A stretch of 64,000 nt of DNA, from positions 1 to 64,000 of the forward strand of contig JAYKAV010000416.1 of the NCBI GenBank assembly GCA_035582835.1, read 5' to 3'. The notes under the pieces are model-generated. The model saw only the letters and a list, made by a program, of their open reading frames with translations, did no database searches and was not told the origin of the DNA. Below are positions 24,831 through 38,919 of the stretch, piece by piece (position 1 is the first letter of the stretch; each line of letters begins with the position of its first letter). The position numbers and the translations under genes were made by a program. This stretch comes from Phoebastria nigripes. Its lineage: Eukaryota; Chordata; Aves; Procellariiformes; Diomedeidae.

Positions 24831-27800
24831 TTTGCCTAACATTCCTGTGTCATAGAAGAAGAATACAATCATGTCACCTGTTACAGCTCATTGGTATCTG
24901 ATGCGTCTTGTAAACATCCATAGCCTGCAAGGAATCAGCCAGCAGTTTTTGACTCCAATAGCTTTCCACATCTGCTCAGCTTCCATTAGGCCTATCAGCT
25001 TTTTTTCCATTGCAGAACTCATTAGCTGACTTATTATCCTATTCTTACAATTCTTTTGCCAGAAAAAAGTAATTCCAGACAGAACTAGTCAGGAATTGAT
25101 GATCTTCAGAGAAGATTATGGAAAGGAAGAAATAGTTTACTAGAAAAAGAAATATTTAGTAGAAATAGTAAATTAAGTTTGTCTTCACCTACAAGTCACA
25201 AAGAATTCACATTTCACAAATTGTTCAAAGGACCCATAAAAAATCTAAAATACAAGGGATGCATTTTATTTCGAATGTCTAAATATTTAGGAAACATTCT
25301 ACCAGCTTGGTGCTTTTTCTCTCTGGCCCCTGAACATTCAGTCATTTAAATATTAATAATCAGTGATTTGCTTCAGTTTACTCTCTAATCTTTAATGTTC
25401 AAGGTGCTTTGGCACTATAGACAAGAAAGAATATTGAACTGGGTCTGAAGGTTGTATAGTTAAATGAAGTCAGATTGTTGAAAGTACTCCAGAGAACCTG
25501 TTTGTTGAAACGTCTCATATTTAAAACCTGAGTTGCATCACTGACTCAATAGAATAGCTAACTTCATTTAAAAACTGGTATACACGAAGGAGAGGAAATC
25601 ATTAGGCCTATTTTGACTACTGTAGAGTGTTGGCACCTAATCAAAGATGGTAATCTAGAATCTCTTTGCAGACAATGGAGAAATTCAGGAAGCTCCATGG
25701 GTATGTGTGTATGTCTGCATGTGGGTGTGTCTGTGTGAATTACAATGTCTTGAGGTATGTGCTGGTATTATTTCATCAACTAGACATATGTCCAGACAAT
25801 CAGGTCAGATTAGAGTTTTGATTTGCATCATTTCAAGATAGCTTTACTTAAATGAGGCTTAATGATTGAAGTAAAATGAACAAAGGTATGCCTGGTTTAG
25901 AGGACAGTGTTGAATCCGGCAAGCAGATATGCCTGATTTGGAGCGAGGATGTATTTGTGTTTATGAAATATTCAAAATTATTGCTATACTTTCTTCTAAG
26001 TGAATAAAACCTTAGCAGTATTTCTAGAATTCATGTGGTAAATTCAGGTGAAGGTATCTCAGAATGCAACGTATATAAACAGAGCTTTATATATTTTTTT
26101 NAAATGGAAAATTTTTAATCATTGACATGATTAGAAGATAATGAGATAATGTTTTGTATCTATTTATATTTTTGTTAAAGAAAAGATTTATTTCCATAAA
26201 AAGAGAATTCATTAAACAAAGAATAAGAAAGTAAGTTGTATTACACACATCAAAAAAATCAGGATTATTGACTTACTTATTGGAAAACTATTATTGTAAG
26301 ATGCACAGAAACNGAAGTCCCAGTTCTTAAGAAAGAACTTAATTAGTAATTTCAACAGGCACTGTTCAATTATTAGGATCTGCTTGAAATGGAACTCAGT
26401 CAACAGCTCTGCATTTAAATTGTCAGCAGAGTTAATTCCAGTGAAATTTACTAGTATTTTCATTCTCAAGATCTATAGCTTGTCATTTTATTCCAGATAA
26501 GAAGTGAAATATTGGTATTCTATCTCTATCATATTATTGTACACTTTCAGCACTCAGTTATATTGGGTACAGCATCTTGAAATACAGAGAAATCAGGGAA
26601 TGTAGAAGTGGACTGTGATGTAGGATACTTCTCGTACAATTTGGAAATAAATCCTAAGGCAAATTTNATTCATATTTCTCTTAAGGATATTTGCTGGATT
26701 ATCAAAATCCTTACAATTTTTGTTTGAATGTCCCAGAGTAATACATTATTTTACCATGGTTTTAAAAATATGATTAATTTAAAAATGCAGCAGGTTTTAG
26801 TGAAAATTCTTAAAGCACTTCTTTGAAAATATTTTGCTATGTCTTACACCACCAGGTAGTGGCTAATGGCAGGACATCCGTTTGAAAGTAGTGGGAACTT
26901 TGTTGTGGTTGAAAGAGCTCCAGATGAGTTTCAAAATATTTTGGCCAAACATCTATAACATTTCTAAAAATATTATGACATTTATCCTTTAATTACATTA
27001 CCCTTTAATTACTGAAACATCTGCAAAAAAAAGATATGCCAAAAATATAAAACTTCTAAATAATATTTTTTTTTAAAAAAGTGTTTTAAATTATTTCCTG
27101 TCATAAATATTTCTCTGAGAGAGTAGGGACTCTGAAAATGTATGAAAATCCTATTTCAATTCTAAAGGCATATGAAGAAAGTTCATCTTTTAAATTTGGC
27201 ACAATTATATGCTAGATCATTTTCTGATGAAAATTAAAGTTTTTTGTAAAAACTAGCAGTCTTCTAAGCCCAAATGAAGGTGCTGGAATATACATGTGTT
27301 GACTGAATCTTGTGGGATGCTAAGAAATACTATATCCCTTTCTATTCACCGCTGTGTGAACCTTTTGCTATCCCTTAAGAATTCTTAAGAATCAATACTT
27401 TTTAAACCCAGTTTTTCTCTCTATACTCCTGCCATTGAAATACATTGTCTTTGTACTTGCTATGAGTTTGTATCTTTAAGACATAAAATTCCTGGACAAG
27501 CTTCTCTAGGGAAAATAAGCTGCAATCTTGTATTGTGAATCCTTTAAAAAAAGTAAGCAAGCAGGCAGGAGTTCTACTGGGACCTTATACTAAAAATAAG
27601 TAATGATTTGTTCCAATATGAACCAATCTTATGCTGAAAAAAAGCAACATATTTTTTCTTTAATTATCAACTCCTCTTTTCACATAAAGTCTGTTTTAAA
27701 GTTAGAATTGTTTCTTGACAATGAATTGGGATATTTCCAGCTCATCTGGAAACTCCATGTGAATCACCAAAGCATTGATCTCAAGATATTTAGCCTGGCC

Positions 27801-30800
27801 TCTATTTCGAATAAAACTCAATATGTTCCAGATGAGACAATCATTTAAAATCTGAATGTTTGAGATTCATTATTTAATATAATGAAAACTACTTATTAAT
27901 TTCTTAATTTCACTGAGAAAAGTATAAGTAAACATTTTTTTTCCATTTAAATTTCCTCTCTGATGTAGGTTTTTGAGCCAAATTTGACAATAACAGAAAT
28001 GGGTGAAATAGCTGATAAATTCAATCTAATGAGTTGAAGCACTGTGCTATGTTTTATTGATAGATGTCAGTCTGATAAAGTGAGGAATGTCAGCATACTT
28101 AATCTGCTCAATTACTACACTTGTTTTATCCTGCTTAGCATACTCTAAAAACAATGGAAATGGTCAGTAAAACCTGGAGGAATTTATCTGACATTATCAT
28201 AAACGCAATGGCCCTGTGAATTAGTAGTATGAATTCAAGATGCAATTGCACAATCTTTAAGCTACTAGGTATTCAAACTTACTCATACACCTAAAGCTTT
28301 TGAAAAATCTTTTTGATAGGTTTTTTGGTTTTTAAAAATGCCAAAATAGCTTAAGAATCTGACTTGCAGTACTTGTTTGGGCAAAATTCCTAGGATCTGG
28401 TATGATGTTATTAATAGACCTATGGTGGAAACTTTAATTAAATGATTTTACTTACAAGCAGCAGAATAGACAGCTGTCAAAAAAATGTCACCTCAAGTGA
28501 GAAACCATAAAGAATATTGGACAGGTACAGATGAATCTGTAAGTAATTGAATTTAGCAACTATTCTGTAATATTTCCATAATTAAATTCTTGCATCTGTC
28601 AAGGAAAAGAAATGTGTTTCGCCTGGCTCAAGTATTTTTCACAGAACAAAGCTGGTCATTCTCTGGATGAAATTGCAACTAAGCAGAAAAGCAGAATGCG
28701 ATTTAAAGATTCAGTGAATAAAAAGAATAACTTAAATGTGGTGTGGGTTTTTTTGTTGTTGAAAAATACCAATATGACCAAGTTTAAATGTCCTGCAGAA
28801 ATGNGCTAATTTAATTACACCCTTTTAACTTTTCTGTCACCAGTCCTTGAATTTTGTGCCCATTAAGCTGACTCCCCTTAGGCTTGAGAGTAGATAGATC
28901 AGCCCAGAAACCTCTGCAATTTTTGTCAGTGTTGATAAAAATGTCATTTTAATTTTTTTCTTTTCTAAATAACATTTCAGAACTCGCACTAACCACAAAA
29001 TGCAAAGGTTTCACTCCAAGGCAGAAACATTCATTTCCCCATTTCAGTATTTTCTGTGGAGTGGATTCTAATTAGCCCAAGCTGCATTCAGTCTGTGGCC
29101 TCTGTAGTACTCCCAGATGCCCCAGGAGCCTTTCTGTGCTGAGAGTTGTCTGCAAACCTGCTCAGTACCAGCTCTCGCTGATCCTCCCAAGCCTCTTGGA
29201 AAGCCACCTTACTATCATTGCATGCAATATTTTTAACAGTTTCATGGCCCCCAGAGAATTATTCGCATTCTGCAAAGCATCTTTACAAATACTCTAGGTT
29301 TAGTAACGTATAGAAGATATAGGAGAAAAACAACTCACTATAAACACTCCTCATCAANTCTGTGCTCACGTCCTGCAAGCCCTATGTAGAGTGGATTGAC
29401 TTTTCAGTCCTACTTCTGCCTGTTGTCTGCATCAAAGTATCTCAGATAATATTCCTGTTCCCTCCTTCAGCTGGCTCACTTAGGAATAATATTTTTGTTC
29501 CTGTTTCCATCCATTAGATGACCCATTTATTAACCCTAGCTCTATTGAAATGGCAAGAGTCAGATGCTCAAGTCTCAAGTAGGAGGCCGTCAAACTTGGT
29601 GGCTTTTTGACTTCTATCTTATATGAGATCAGATATGCAAGTATGAAACATCTCTCTTCCTTGCAGAGGCTTTGAATTAGCATGATAGTTATGGATATCA
29701 AAATGAAGACCAGTGAAATATGACGCTGAAACAAAACTTTTGTTTTTTAATGAGATGAGTCACTGAGACTTAGAATTGCAACAATACGGTTTATTAACAT
29801 ACTATTTTTGAAGAGAAGCAGATAATTCTGAAAAGAATCAAGTTTCTTCTCTTCACAGAAAACTCATTTGATAGTATTACAAGTATTAAAAATGCCCCCA
29901 ACGGATGTTAAAGTGTTTGCCTACATACAAGCTGCTAGTGTTGTTTTATTCTATCAAATTACTTTGCTCCCTTTTTGGTTTTCATATTGCAGAATAAAAA
30001 CATTGCAATGCACAATTTACTTAAAATGCACTTCTTGAGTTGACCTGCAGTATATACCTTTCATTAGTCAGTAAAATCTTACAGTATTAGATCTCAAGTA
30101 TCTTAATCTTTTCTTCTCAACATAGTGAAATAACAAGAATATGGGCATTTATCATGATGTTTCAACACATTCCTTTAAAAGAACAAGAAAAACATTTCCC
30201 CTCCTTAGGAAACAGTTTTATTTTCAACAAAAGAGGAAGTACAAATTTTATGATATATGAATTGGGAAAAAAAAAACATTACAAATGAAACTGCACCCAT
30301 TTTGCAGCTGAGCAATCAGAAAATCCATAAAATAAATGCATTTCTCAGACCGAAACAAAAATATGATCTATAATTGTATATGTACACTAGAATAATATAA
30401 CACTGTAATGGCTATTGTNATGTCTCTCTTCCACTGACACATTCTAACTAAAAGCTGGCACAACAGGTAGGATTACTAGACTGGGGGATTCAGACGAGAG
30501 AAGGGAGCAATAATCCAACTCACAGAAATCTTAATTTAGCAATCAGAAAAAAGGTCAATGCTTAACCAAATGATTCATTTTTAAAAACAAATTTATTTTT
30601 ATGATTCTTAAGCCAGTTTTGAATAGGACTGATGAATTTTTTCACAATCTTTTAGATGCTGTATGTAAGTCAGTGAGATTTCCATACTAGCTATGTGTCA
30701 CCTTGAAGGTAAGCAGAATGAAGATAGTTTATCTGTGGCAAGATCTGAATTGTCTAATTTAGTTTTCAAGTCAAAACCAAAGGTAATGTTGCCTCCCAGC

Positions 30801-30994
30801 CCAGCTCTGGATTCACAGACTACTGAAAACAGTGCAAGTTCCAGGGTTTTCCAGGGAGGTCCTATCCAGGTACAGTAACAGATGCAGATACGGCAGGGAT
30901 TAAGCTGTGAGGTAATGAAGAACTGTGTAATGAAAATGTTAATTAGCTGAAATGAGAATAAAAAAGCAGACAACTTTTGGAGATAGCAGCCAAA
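24831..30994. other. Long AT-rich stretch without recognised genes
   Basis: No splice-flanked exon, RNA gene or named repeat was recognised across about 6 kb. A short TG-rich run lies at 25697-25740. Open frames of 60-85 codons are scattered and random-looking. Confidence 0.5.
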
Positions 30995-33210
30995 TAGCCT
31001 TGGCTGCAGTGACCATGAAGTGGTGGAGTTCAAGATCCTTAGGGCACCGAGGAGGGCGCGCAGCAAGCTCACTACCCTGGACTTCAGGAGAGCAGACTTT
31101 GGCCTCTTCAGGGATCTGCTTGGTAAAGTGCCATGGGACAGAGCCCTGGAGGGAAGAGGGGCCCAAGAAAGCTGGTTAATATTCAAGGATCACCTCCTCC
31201 AAGCTCAAGAGCGATGCATCCCAACAAAGAGGAAGTCAGGCAAAAACGCCAGGAGGTCTGCATGGATGAACAAGGAGCTCCTGGACACACTCAAACACAA
31301 AAAGGAAGCCTACAGAGGGTGGAAGCAAGGACAGGTAGCCTGGGAGGAATACAGAGAAACTGTCTGAGCAGCCAGGGATCAGGTTAGGAAAGCTAAAGCC
31401 CTGGTAGAATTAAATCTGGCCAGGGANGTCAAGGGCAACAAGAAAAGCTTCTATAGGTACGTCGGGGATAAAAGGAAGACTAGGGAAAATGTGGGCCCTC
31501 TCCGGAACAAAACGGGAGACCTGGTTACCCAGGATATGGAGAAGGCTGCGGTACTCAATGACTTTTTTGCCTCGGTCTTCACNGGCAAGTGCTCAAGCCT
31601 CACCACCCAAGNCGCAGAAGGCAAAGGCAGGGACTGGGAGAATGAAGAGCCGCCCACTGTAGGAGAAGATCACATTCGAGACCATCTAAGGAACCTGAAG
31701 GTGCACAAGTCCATGGGACCCGATGAGATCCACCCGCGGGTCCTGAGGGAATGATGTTGGATGGCGGATGAAGTTGCTAAGCCACTATCCATCGTATTTG
31801 AGAAGTCATGGCAGTCCGGTGAAGTCCCCACTGACTGGAAAAGGGGAAACATAACCCCCATTTTTAAAAAGGGGAAAAAGGAAGACCTGGGGAACTGCAG
31901 GCCAGTCAGTCTCACCTCTGTGCCTGGCAAGATCATGGAACAGGTCCTCCTGGAAGCTATGCTAAGGCACATGGAGGACAGGGAGGTGATTTGAGACAGC
32001 CAGCATGGCTTCACCAAGGGCAAGTCCTGCCTGACCAACCTGGTGGCCTTCTATGATGGAGTGACTACATCAGTGGACATGGGAAGGGCTACAGATGTCA
32101 TCTATCTGGACCTCTGTAAGGCCTTTGACACAGTCCCCCTAAGTCTCTCTAAACTGGAGAGGTATGGATTTGATGGGTGGACTGTCCGGTGGATGAGGAA
32201 TTGGTTGGATGGTCACATCCAGAGGGTAGTGGTTAACAGCTCAATGTCCAGATGGAGATCAGTGACGAGTGGCATCCCTCAGGGGTCCACATTGGGACCA
32301 GTACTGTTTAATATCTTCATCAATGACATAGACAGTGGGATCGAGTGCACCCTCAGCAAGTTTGCAGATGACACCAAGCTGAGAGGTGCGGTCGACAGGC
32401 CTGAGGGACTGGATGCCATCCAGAAGGATCTGGACAAAGTGGAGAAGTGGGCCCGTGTGAACCTCATGAGGTTCAACAAGGCCAAGTGCAGGGTCCTGCA
32501 CCTGGGTCAGGGCAACCCTGCTGAGAAGGACTTGGGGGTACTGGTGGATGAAAAGCTGGACATGAGCCGACAATGTGCGCTCGCAGCCCAGAAGGCCAAC
32601 CGTATCCCAGGCTGCATCAAAAGAAGCNTGGCCAGCAGGTCGAGGGAGGTGATTCTGCCCCTCTACTCTGCTCTGGTGAGACCCCACCTGGAGTACTGCG
32701 TCCAGCTCTGGAGCCCCCGGCACAAGAAAGACATGGACCTGTTGGAGCAGGTCCAGAGGAGGGCCACAAAAATGATCAAAGGGATGGAACGCCTCTCCTA
32801 TGAAGAAAGGCTGAGAGAGTTGGGGTTGTTCAGCCTGGAGAAGAGAAGGCTTCAGGGAGACTTTATTGCAGCCTATCAGTACTTAAAGGGGGCTTATAAG
32901 AAAGATGGGGACAAACTTTTTAGCAGGGCCTGTTGTGACAGGACAAGGGGGAATGTCTATGCAAAGGACAATATCTATAAGGAAGAAATTTTTTATGCTG
33001 AAGGTGGTGAAACACTGGACCAGGTTGCCCAGAGAGGTGGTAGATGCCCCATCCCTGGAAACATTCAAGGTCAGGTTGGATGAGGCTCTGAGCAACCTGA
33101 TCTAGTTGAAGATGTCCCTGCTTATTGCAGGGGGTGTTGGACTAGATGACCTTTAAAGGTCCCTTCCAACCCAAACTATTCTATGATTCTATGATTCTAT
33201 AATTCTATGA
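30995..33210 (+). mobile_element. CR1 LINE, 5'-truncated, ORF2 pseudogene
   Basis: This is the longest LINE in the window. It starts inside the apurinic endonuclease: SDH at 31008-31016, a conserved endonuclease C-terminal motif. It runs through the linker and reverse transcriptase, with the [12 protein letters not shown] block near 32020-32050, the [10 protein letters not shown] block near 32270-32300 and the catalytic FADD at 32361-32372. The terminal [10 protein letters not shown] block and a TAG at 33103-33105 follow, then the 3' end with an (ATTCTATG)n tail. Damage: TGA at 31365, 31752 and 31992; an apparent in-frame loss of about 15 codons near 32517 relative to the CR1 at 12.3 kb; and a frame change with lost sequence near 32955-32985. 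Two of the stops fit CGA-to-TGA decay. It cannot encode a working enzyme. Confidence 0.95.
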
Positions 33211-35032
33211 TACTGAAACCAAAAGGGTCTTTGTCTGCACAGAAGTGCAGCAAAATGGCTCATTCTGCAAAGCGTAGGCTGTTTATGACAGAAAGTTATA
33301 GAGCCACAATGGGGACTTACCTCCTGCATCCACATGCCGAAACCTAACCTCCGCTGAAATTGCAGAGAGTAATGGGTTTAACTTTAGGCCAGTAATGATT
33401 TTAATGTTGAGGCCAGAGACTCACAAATACTTGATTTGCAACTGATTCCAAACAAAGCTTCATGTGTGTGATTTTTAACTAAAATCTATAGGGAGCCCAT
33501 GTAGTTACTCAGTCAAAATGGCGTTTCCACTGTTGAATCAATTTATGTGGAAAAGAAGGTGACCTCTTTGGAAAGAACCTACATGAGAAGTTGTTTCTTA
33601 CCTCTTTTTCCTATCTGTGGACAATGCGGTTTCGTATAAATAAAGATCAAAATGACTCATAAACTTTTCCTCTCTTGCTCCTCCCTCCAGTAGAAAGTGT
33701 TATTGGCTTGTTCATAAGGATTCACTGATNTAATAGCACACAAGCACTTTTCATAGAAAGTGTGAGAATGCCTAATATTTGTCAGACCCAGACAGTATTA
33801 AGTAAGTGAAGTTTTTACTGTGTATTGCTTCTGAAGGTCAGTGGTTCCTTTGTATTGCAAAGTAGCTGCACAAAGGAAGACACCAGCAACAGGAACAGCA
33901 TGCACACATGGTGTTCGAAATTGCACAGGAAGGAAAATCCAAAGGAGCTGTTGAGAATTTGCTAGTATGTTCTTTTTAAAAGTATTAAATTTTTGTGGTC
34001 TTGATTACTGAACATAGCATCCCATCTCATCAGGCAGTGAATTCGTTGGCATATATTCTCAAATCAAAGGCATTGGCTCCCACTTACTAAGCCAGTATAT
34101 TATCAGGACTCAGAAAAAACAGATAAATCACTTGAATGCCCTTAAGCAACACTGTGTTTCTGAGTTCTGAAAGCTTTCCATATGTCATGTAATGCTTTCC
34201 AAATCATCCAATCATTCCATGGCTGGATTATAAAAGATTCATGCATATAAAAATAGGCAAATATGTAAGTAAGCTTCCAGATTATCCTAACAGAGACAGA
34301 GAAGGAACTGCAGGATTTGTAATAGAGAGTTTGTACACTTTTCAGGTTTAGCAAGTAAAATTACAGAAACATCTGGAAGATGTTATGTTTAGTATCATGT
34401 CCATCTGTATAAAACAAGTTATTTGCTTTTGTTTATTGCCAAAAACATAGGGGTGGTGGCATCTGAGTTGCTCTTGATGGTCTCCTTTGAATTTCTTTAT
34501 AATCTGCCCAGAAATACTGCCAAACTCTAGTGGGGTTTCCATGTGTATGGTGAAGAAAGAGAGCAGCTGGGCATCTATAGGAAGTATAACAGCTGGATCT
34601 GACCATTCAGCATGATGTATATTGTGGTAACACAAACAATCCAAGTATGTCTCCATCTCTACAGAACTTCCTTTTGATTTGAATTAGGTATATGACAGGA
34701 AAACTATCTTTCTGATATCTTAGGATAGTATTTTTTTCACTGAACATAAGCAATGTGTGTTGACTTCAGTGAGGCATCTTGTGGAACAAGGTACTACACA
34801 AAGCATGTAATGGTTTCAGTTGCACAGGTTCATTTTTATTTGTATCCTGGAATATGAAAAACTATATTTGAGTTACCAGAACTGTCCTACATAATGTATT
34901 AAGTAGGCTACTCAAAGATACTGGCAAGTTTTCCTGCCCAATGAGTTTCCAAACTCCATCTCTCTACTTGTTCTAGATACACCCATTCATATTTAAATTT
35001 CAATCAGTGACTATAGATTTTTTTTTTTATTT
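33211..35032. other. No gene recognised
   Basis: Unique-looking AT-rich sequence. A 102-codon minus-strand open frame at 34348-34656 has no family or splice support. Confidence 0.5.
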
Positions 35033-35098
35033 CATAGAATCATAGAATCATTTAGGTTGGAAAAGACCCTTAAGATCAGCGAGTCCAACTGTCCAATT
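35033..35098 (-). mobile_element. CR1 3' tail fragment
   Basis: TCATAGAATCATAGAATCAT followed by TTAGGTTGGAAAAGACCCTTAAG and GAGTCCAACTG is the minus-strand view of the last 65 bases of a CR1. It is a very short 5'-truncated insertion. Confidence 0.9.
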
Positions 35099-38000
35099 TT
35101 TTTATCATGTGGTAGAATCTGGGATAAGATATCTTATTCTTCTGCTATCCTAGGTCTCTCAGGAAAGGTTGCTAGACTGTAAAGTTAAGTTTACTTTTAT
35201 CTTTTTTTTTTTTATTTTATTTCCTAAATTCACCTTGTTTATATTGGCACAATAGTTTTCCAGCTGTCTTTGCCATATAATTGTATAGACTCTTAAGGTG
35301 GGATTTGCTCCTGAATTTAGCTATCAGCAACATAGATATCTACATCTGGACAAACCACATGCTCATTAGTCAATGGATAGGCACTCCTAGGGCAGAGTTC
35401 TGAAGTCCTATTTTAGAATTGAAGATGTGATGAGATGGCTTGCAAGTTCAAACAATTTTATTCCTAGATGGCACAAAGATAGTAAGTTCAGATATATACA
35501 TTTCATCAAAGAATCTTAGGACAAATTTTTTATTAGTATCTGTGGTATTCAAGATGATTGTTAACTGGAATTTATAATGCTAAGTCCTCTGGAAATCTTT
35601 GAAATTTTCATTTGCAGACACTGAAGCTGCACTGACTTCTGAGTGGTCCACATGCCTAAGTCCATGCAAAACTCAGTGATATCTTTAAAGTCTAAGTATT
35701 TTATTTAAGACACCTGGGGGGGGTTTGAGTGAATTTATCAGGCAATTGGAAACTAGTTGTTGTGAAAGTGGTGGATATTGTGTATTCTTTGTGAATTCTA
35801 AGTCATGGTATCATGCAGATTCCTGGCTCTCTTTTGAATATTGGAAATTTTCATCAGCTCCAGTGCAAGTTGCTGAGTAATGGAACATTCAAAGCATGCA
35901 CAAAGAGCAGCTGTAGACACTATTGCTCTTAAACAATGAAATCCACAAAAATGTTCCTTTTTATCAACTTATTTGTAGAGTTTACTTCAAAAGAAATTGT
36001 CATTTTCAGCTTGTGTTACATCATACTGGTGGATAAAGTTAGCAAGGGCAAGTTATTATCATGTAGTTTATTAGATGCAATCAACTGTTCAAGCGGAAGG
36101 GACATCCTGATGAGAAGTCAGAAGTCTTGAGAAATTACTGTCATTGTGCATGAAACTGAGGTCATGCCTAGAGAGAGGCTTGGATTAATGATCTGTCACT
36201 TTCTGTAAACACACATTTCAAATACCATGAACCATCTATGACTGCATGACAATTACTTTAAATAGAGAATGCATTTAATGTTTGTTGGTATTATAGCTAT
36301 AAATATCAATGAGTTGGTTAAAAAAATCTGCTTGTGAAATATGGACCTTTTTACTTAAAGTATATTAAACTGTTAAATCGTTAACTATTACTTATCCTCA
36401 GAAAATACATACCAGTAGCTACTAGGAACAGAATCACAGGAGCTATTACAAGCATATTTCTTGATGACTGATTTGTTCATTAAGTCATCAAAAGCCAAAG
36501 CTGTGGTGCTCACCCTTCAGCTCTCTGCAACAGCCAATATAGTCAAAGGGAATTTGTTCACTGGCTTCGGGGGTGGCCAACTGAGCTTCCTCCCTTCTTG
36601 AGATGGCAGGATCTTCTGCGTAAAAACTCTCTGAATTGCTCCCTGATTACATTGAATTCTGTACTCTGTTTAAATATTCTCTAGTTGTAGCATTGATAAA
36701 CACTAATTCAGCAGAGTTTCTAAGCAAGATTTAGCTTATGTGTCAATGCTGGATGACAAAACTGCCTCCAAAGTTTTAATCAGCCAGTGTAATCTTTTCT
36801 GGCATCTCTGTGAAAATTGATTCAATCTCCAGGAGCCTGTTTCCTTTTCTGCAAAGGCAGGACAATAAAATAACTCTCTGCCATGGGTTGTTGATGGTAT
36901 AAGGGGCTGTTTTTAATTACAGAAGGGATTTTCTGAAACCATAAACAATGCAGAAACCTACTCATTAACATGGAAAAACAAGTGACTTTATCTGAGTTCC
37001 CCTAAGAATCATATCTTTTACAAGGTTATTGTTCCAGGCTTGGAAATAAAGAGAATTTTACTGTTTAGGAAGAGTTAGGAAGAAATTCAGAATAAATTCC
37101 AAGAAGAAAACAGTTAATAATTCAACACTATTTCAGCTTAGAAGCCCGAGTGCCTTGGACATTTATAGTCATGACATTAGTCTTCTCAAAGGGGTAAGTA
37201 AATAATCCAATCTAGCATTTAACCAGTCCTTTCCATCCTTCTCCTCATTGCTCATTTGCTCATTCTTGTTTAACAGGCCTACTCCTTATGTCAGCCTATG
37301 TTGCAGCTGGTTAAGGTGAATATGACAAGGTTCCTTTAGACCAAAGACAGATGTCTCCATTCTAGTAGCTGTAACATTGCTGTTCTGACAGTGCTTAAGA
37401 CAGAACAGATCACTTGTTACCAGGAAGGCCCATTTAGTTAAAGTTGGGATTGGTGGCTGCAAAGAGCTGTGCTGTTATAATTCCTCACCCAAGACATATT
37501 AAGGTCATTTTTCTTATCATTACACAAGAAAGTTTTAATCTTCTTACCCAAATACCCAATTACTCAAATACACCAAATAATTTAAGTGACNGAGAGTTAG
37601 AATCCCATCTGTACTAACTTACATGGTATCTTGTGTGATGCAGTGCAGTGTCAGTCTGTGGTAAGAACTATTTCTGTCACAGCCATTTAGTCAGCAGCAT
37701 TTGGCATCCTGTGAGATGCAATCCAGCTTGGAAGGCCAGTTCAGAAACCCAGTCCATAAAGAAACATAGTAAACAAAGTCAGACTTCTAAATGGTACTAG
37801 AAAAGAAACGCCAAAGTGCAAATATTTCGCCTTTTTAACCTTTCGGAGAAGAAAAAAGAATTAGATAAAGTTATGACATAACATGGAGAGGAGAATAATA
37901 ATAAGAGTGAATCTTGTGGAAATTTAGTTTTGCCTTTTCTCCTTCTTGCTATGTAGCAGACAGTTAATATTTTCACAGTCCCGCACCTCAAATGTAGCAA

Positions 38001-38919
38001 TTGTTATTGTGTGTATTTTTAACTGTAGCAAAGAAAAAATCTATATTCTCCACCAGAAATACTATTAGGTTGTTATGGATAATAAAAGGAATAGCTTGAC
38101 TTACTGCAACAGGTGAATAGTCTGCAGGTACATCTTTCAGAATGCCAGTCACTCTACATTTAGAAAAGTCAGACTTGCTTGTTGGTTTGCAGCAATGTTC
38201 TCTGCTGCACTGAAATGTGCTTAGAATAAACTGTAGTGGAAGAAAATCTTAAATTTCTGTTTTTCCTCTCTCGAAACACAAATAAAGTGGAGTTGTTTGG
38301 AATTTTGCTGATTAATGAAATTCCTTTCCATTCCTTCTTTGAGGCTCATGTAATTTTCAACCCACCTCTGGAATCTCCTCTTCTGAATAAAGGACAATAT
38401 CCTTCCAGGGTCTTGGTCTGTCAGTAGGATTTTTGAGTGCTCAGGTCTACACCAGGAAAGGCAAAAAGTTGCTGCTTTTGTGGACATTAAAAGACATTTT
38501 TCACAAACAGACCAGTAAGGAGACAAATCATTTTAAACTCCAGATATAATTCATTGCTTTGTTGGGGGTGAATTATTTATGTTCCTCAGTCAAGCAGTTT
38601 TTAGATATTCTACACCTTAATTCCAACATGCCACCCTCAGACTAAGAACAAGAGACACAGAAAAAGAAAAAGCAGTCCTCCCAGTTGCCCAGACAATAGA
38701 AGTAATGTATGTTCTGATGAGTTTAAAAAACATTTTTGAAAAAAAAAAAATCTATGTTTTATGTAAACAGATAAAGTAAACATTTTACTTAAATTTTTCA
38801 AACTGTGAATATTTTTGCATCAACTCATAGACATATTGCAACAAAAAAGTAAGATCATGCCTTAAAAGAATGGTACTTTTGAAGGTGGCTCAGTTGTTCT
38901 GAAATCCAGTCCCCTAGGA
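35099..38919. other. No gene recognised
   Basis: AT-rich sequence with a T-run near 35202-35213 and a G-run at 35716-35724. A 101-codon minus-strand open frame at 38221-38526 lacks any supporting feature. Confidence 0.5.

Noticed and set aside
30698..31186. 162-codon minus-strand open frame
   Set aside because: Mostly antisense to the CR1 ORF2 that starts near 30995.
34348..34656. 102-codon minus-strand open frame
   Set aside because: No family, no splice signals, within chance length.
38221..38526. 101-codon minus-strand open frame
   Set aside because: Some protein-like stretches but no recognised motif or exon borders.
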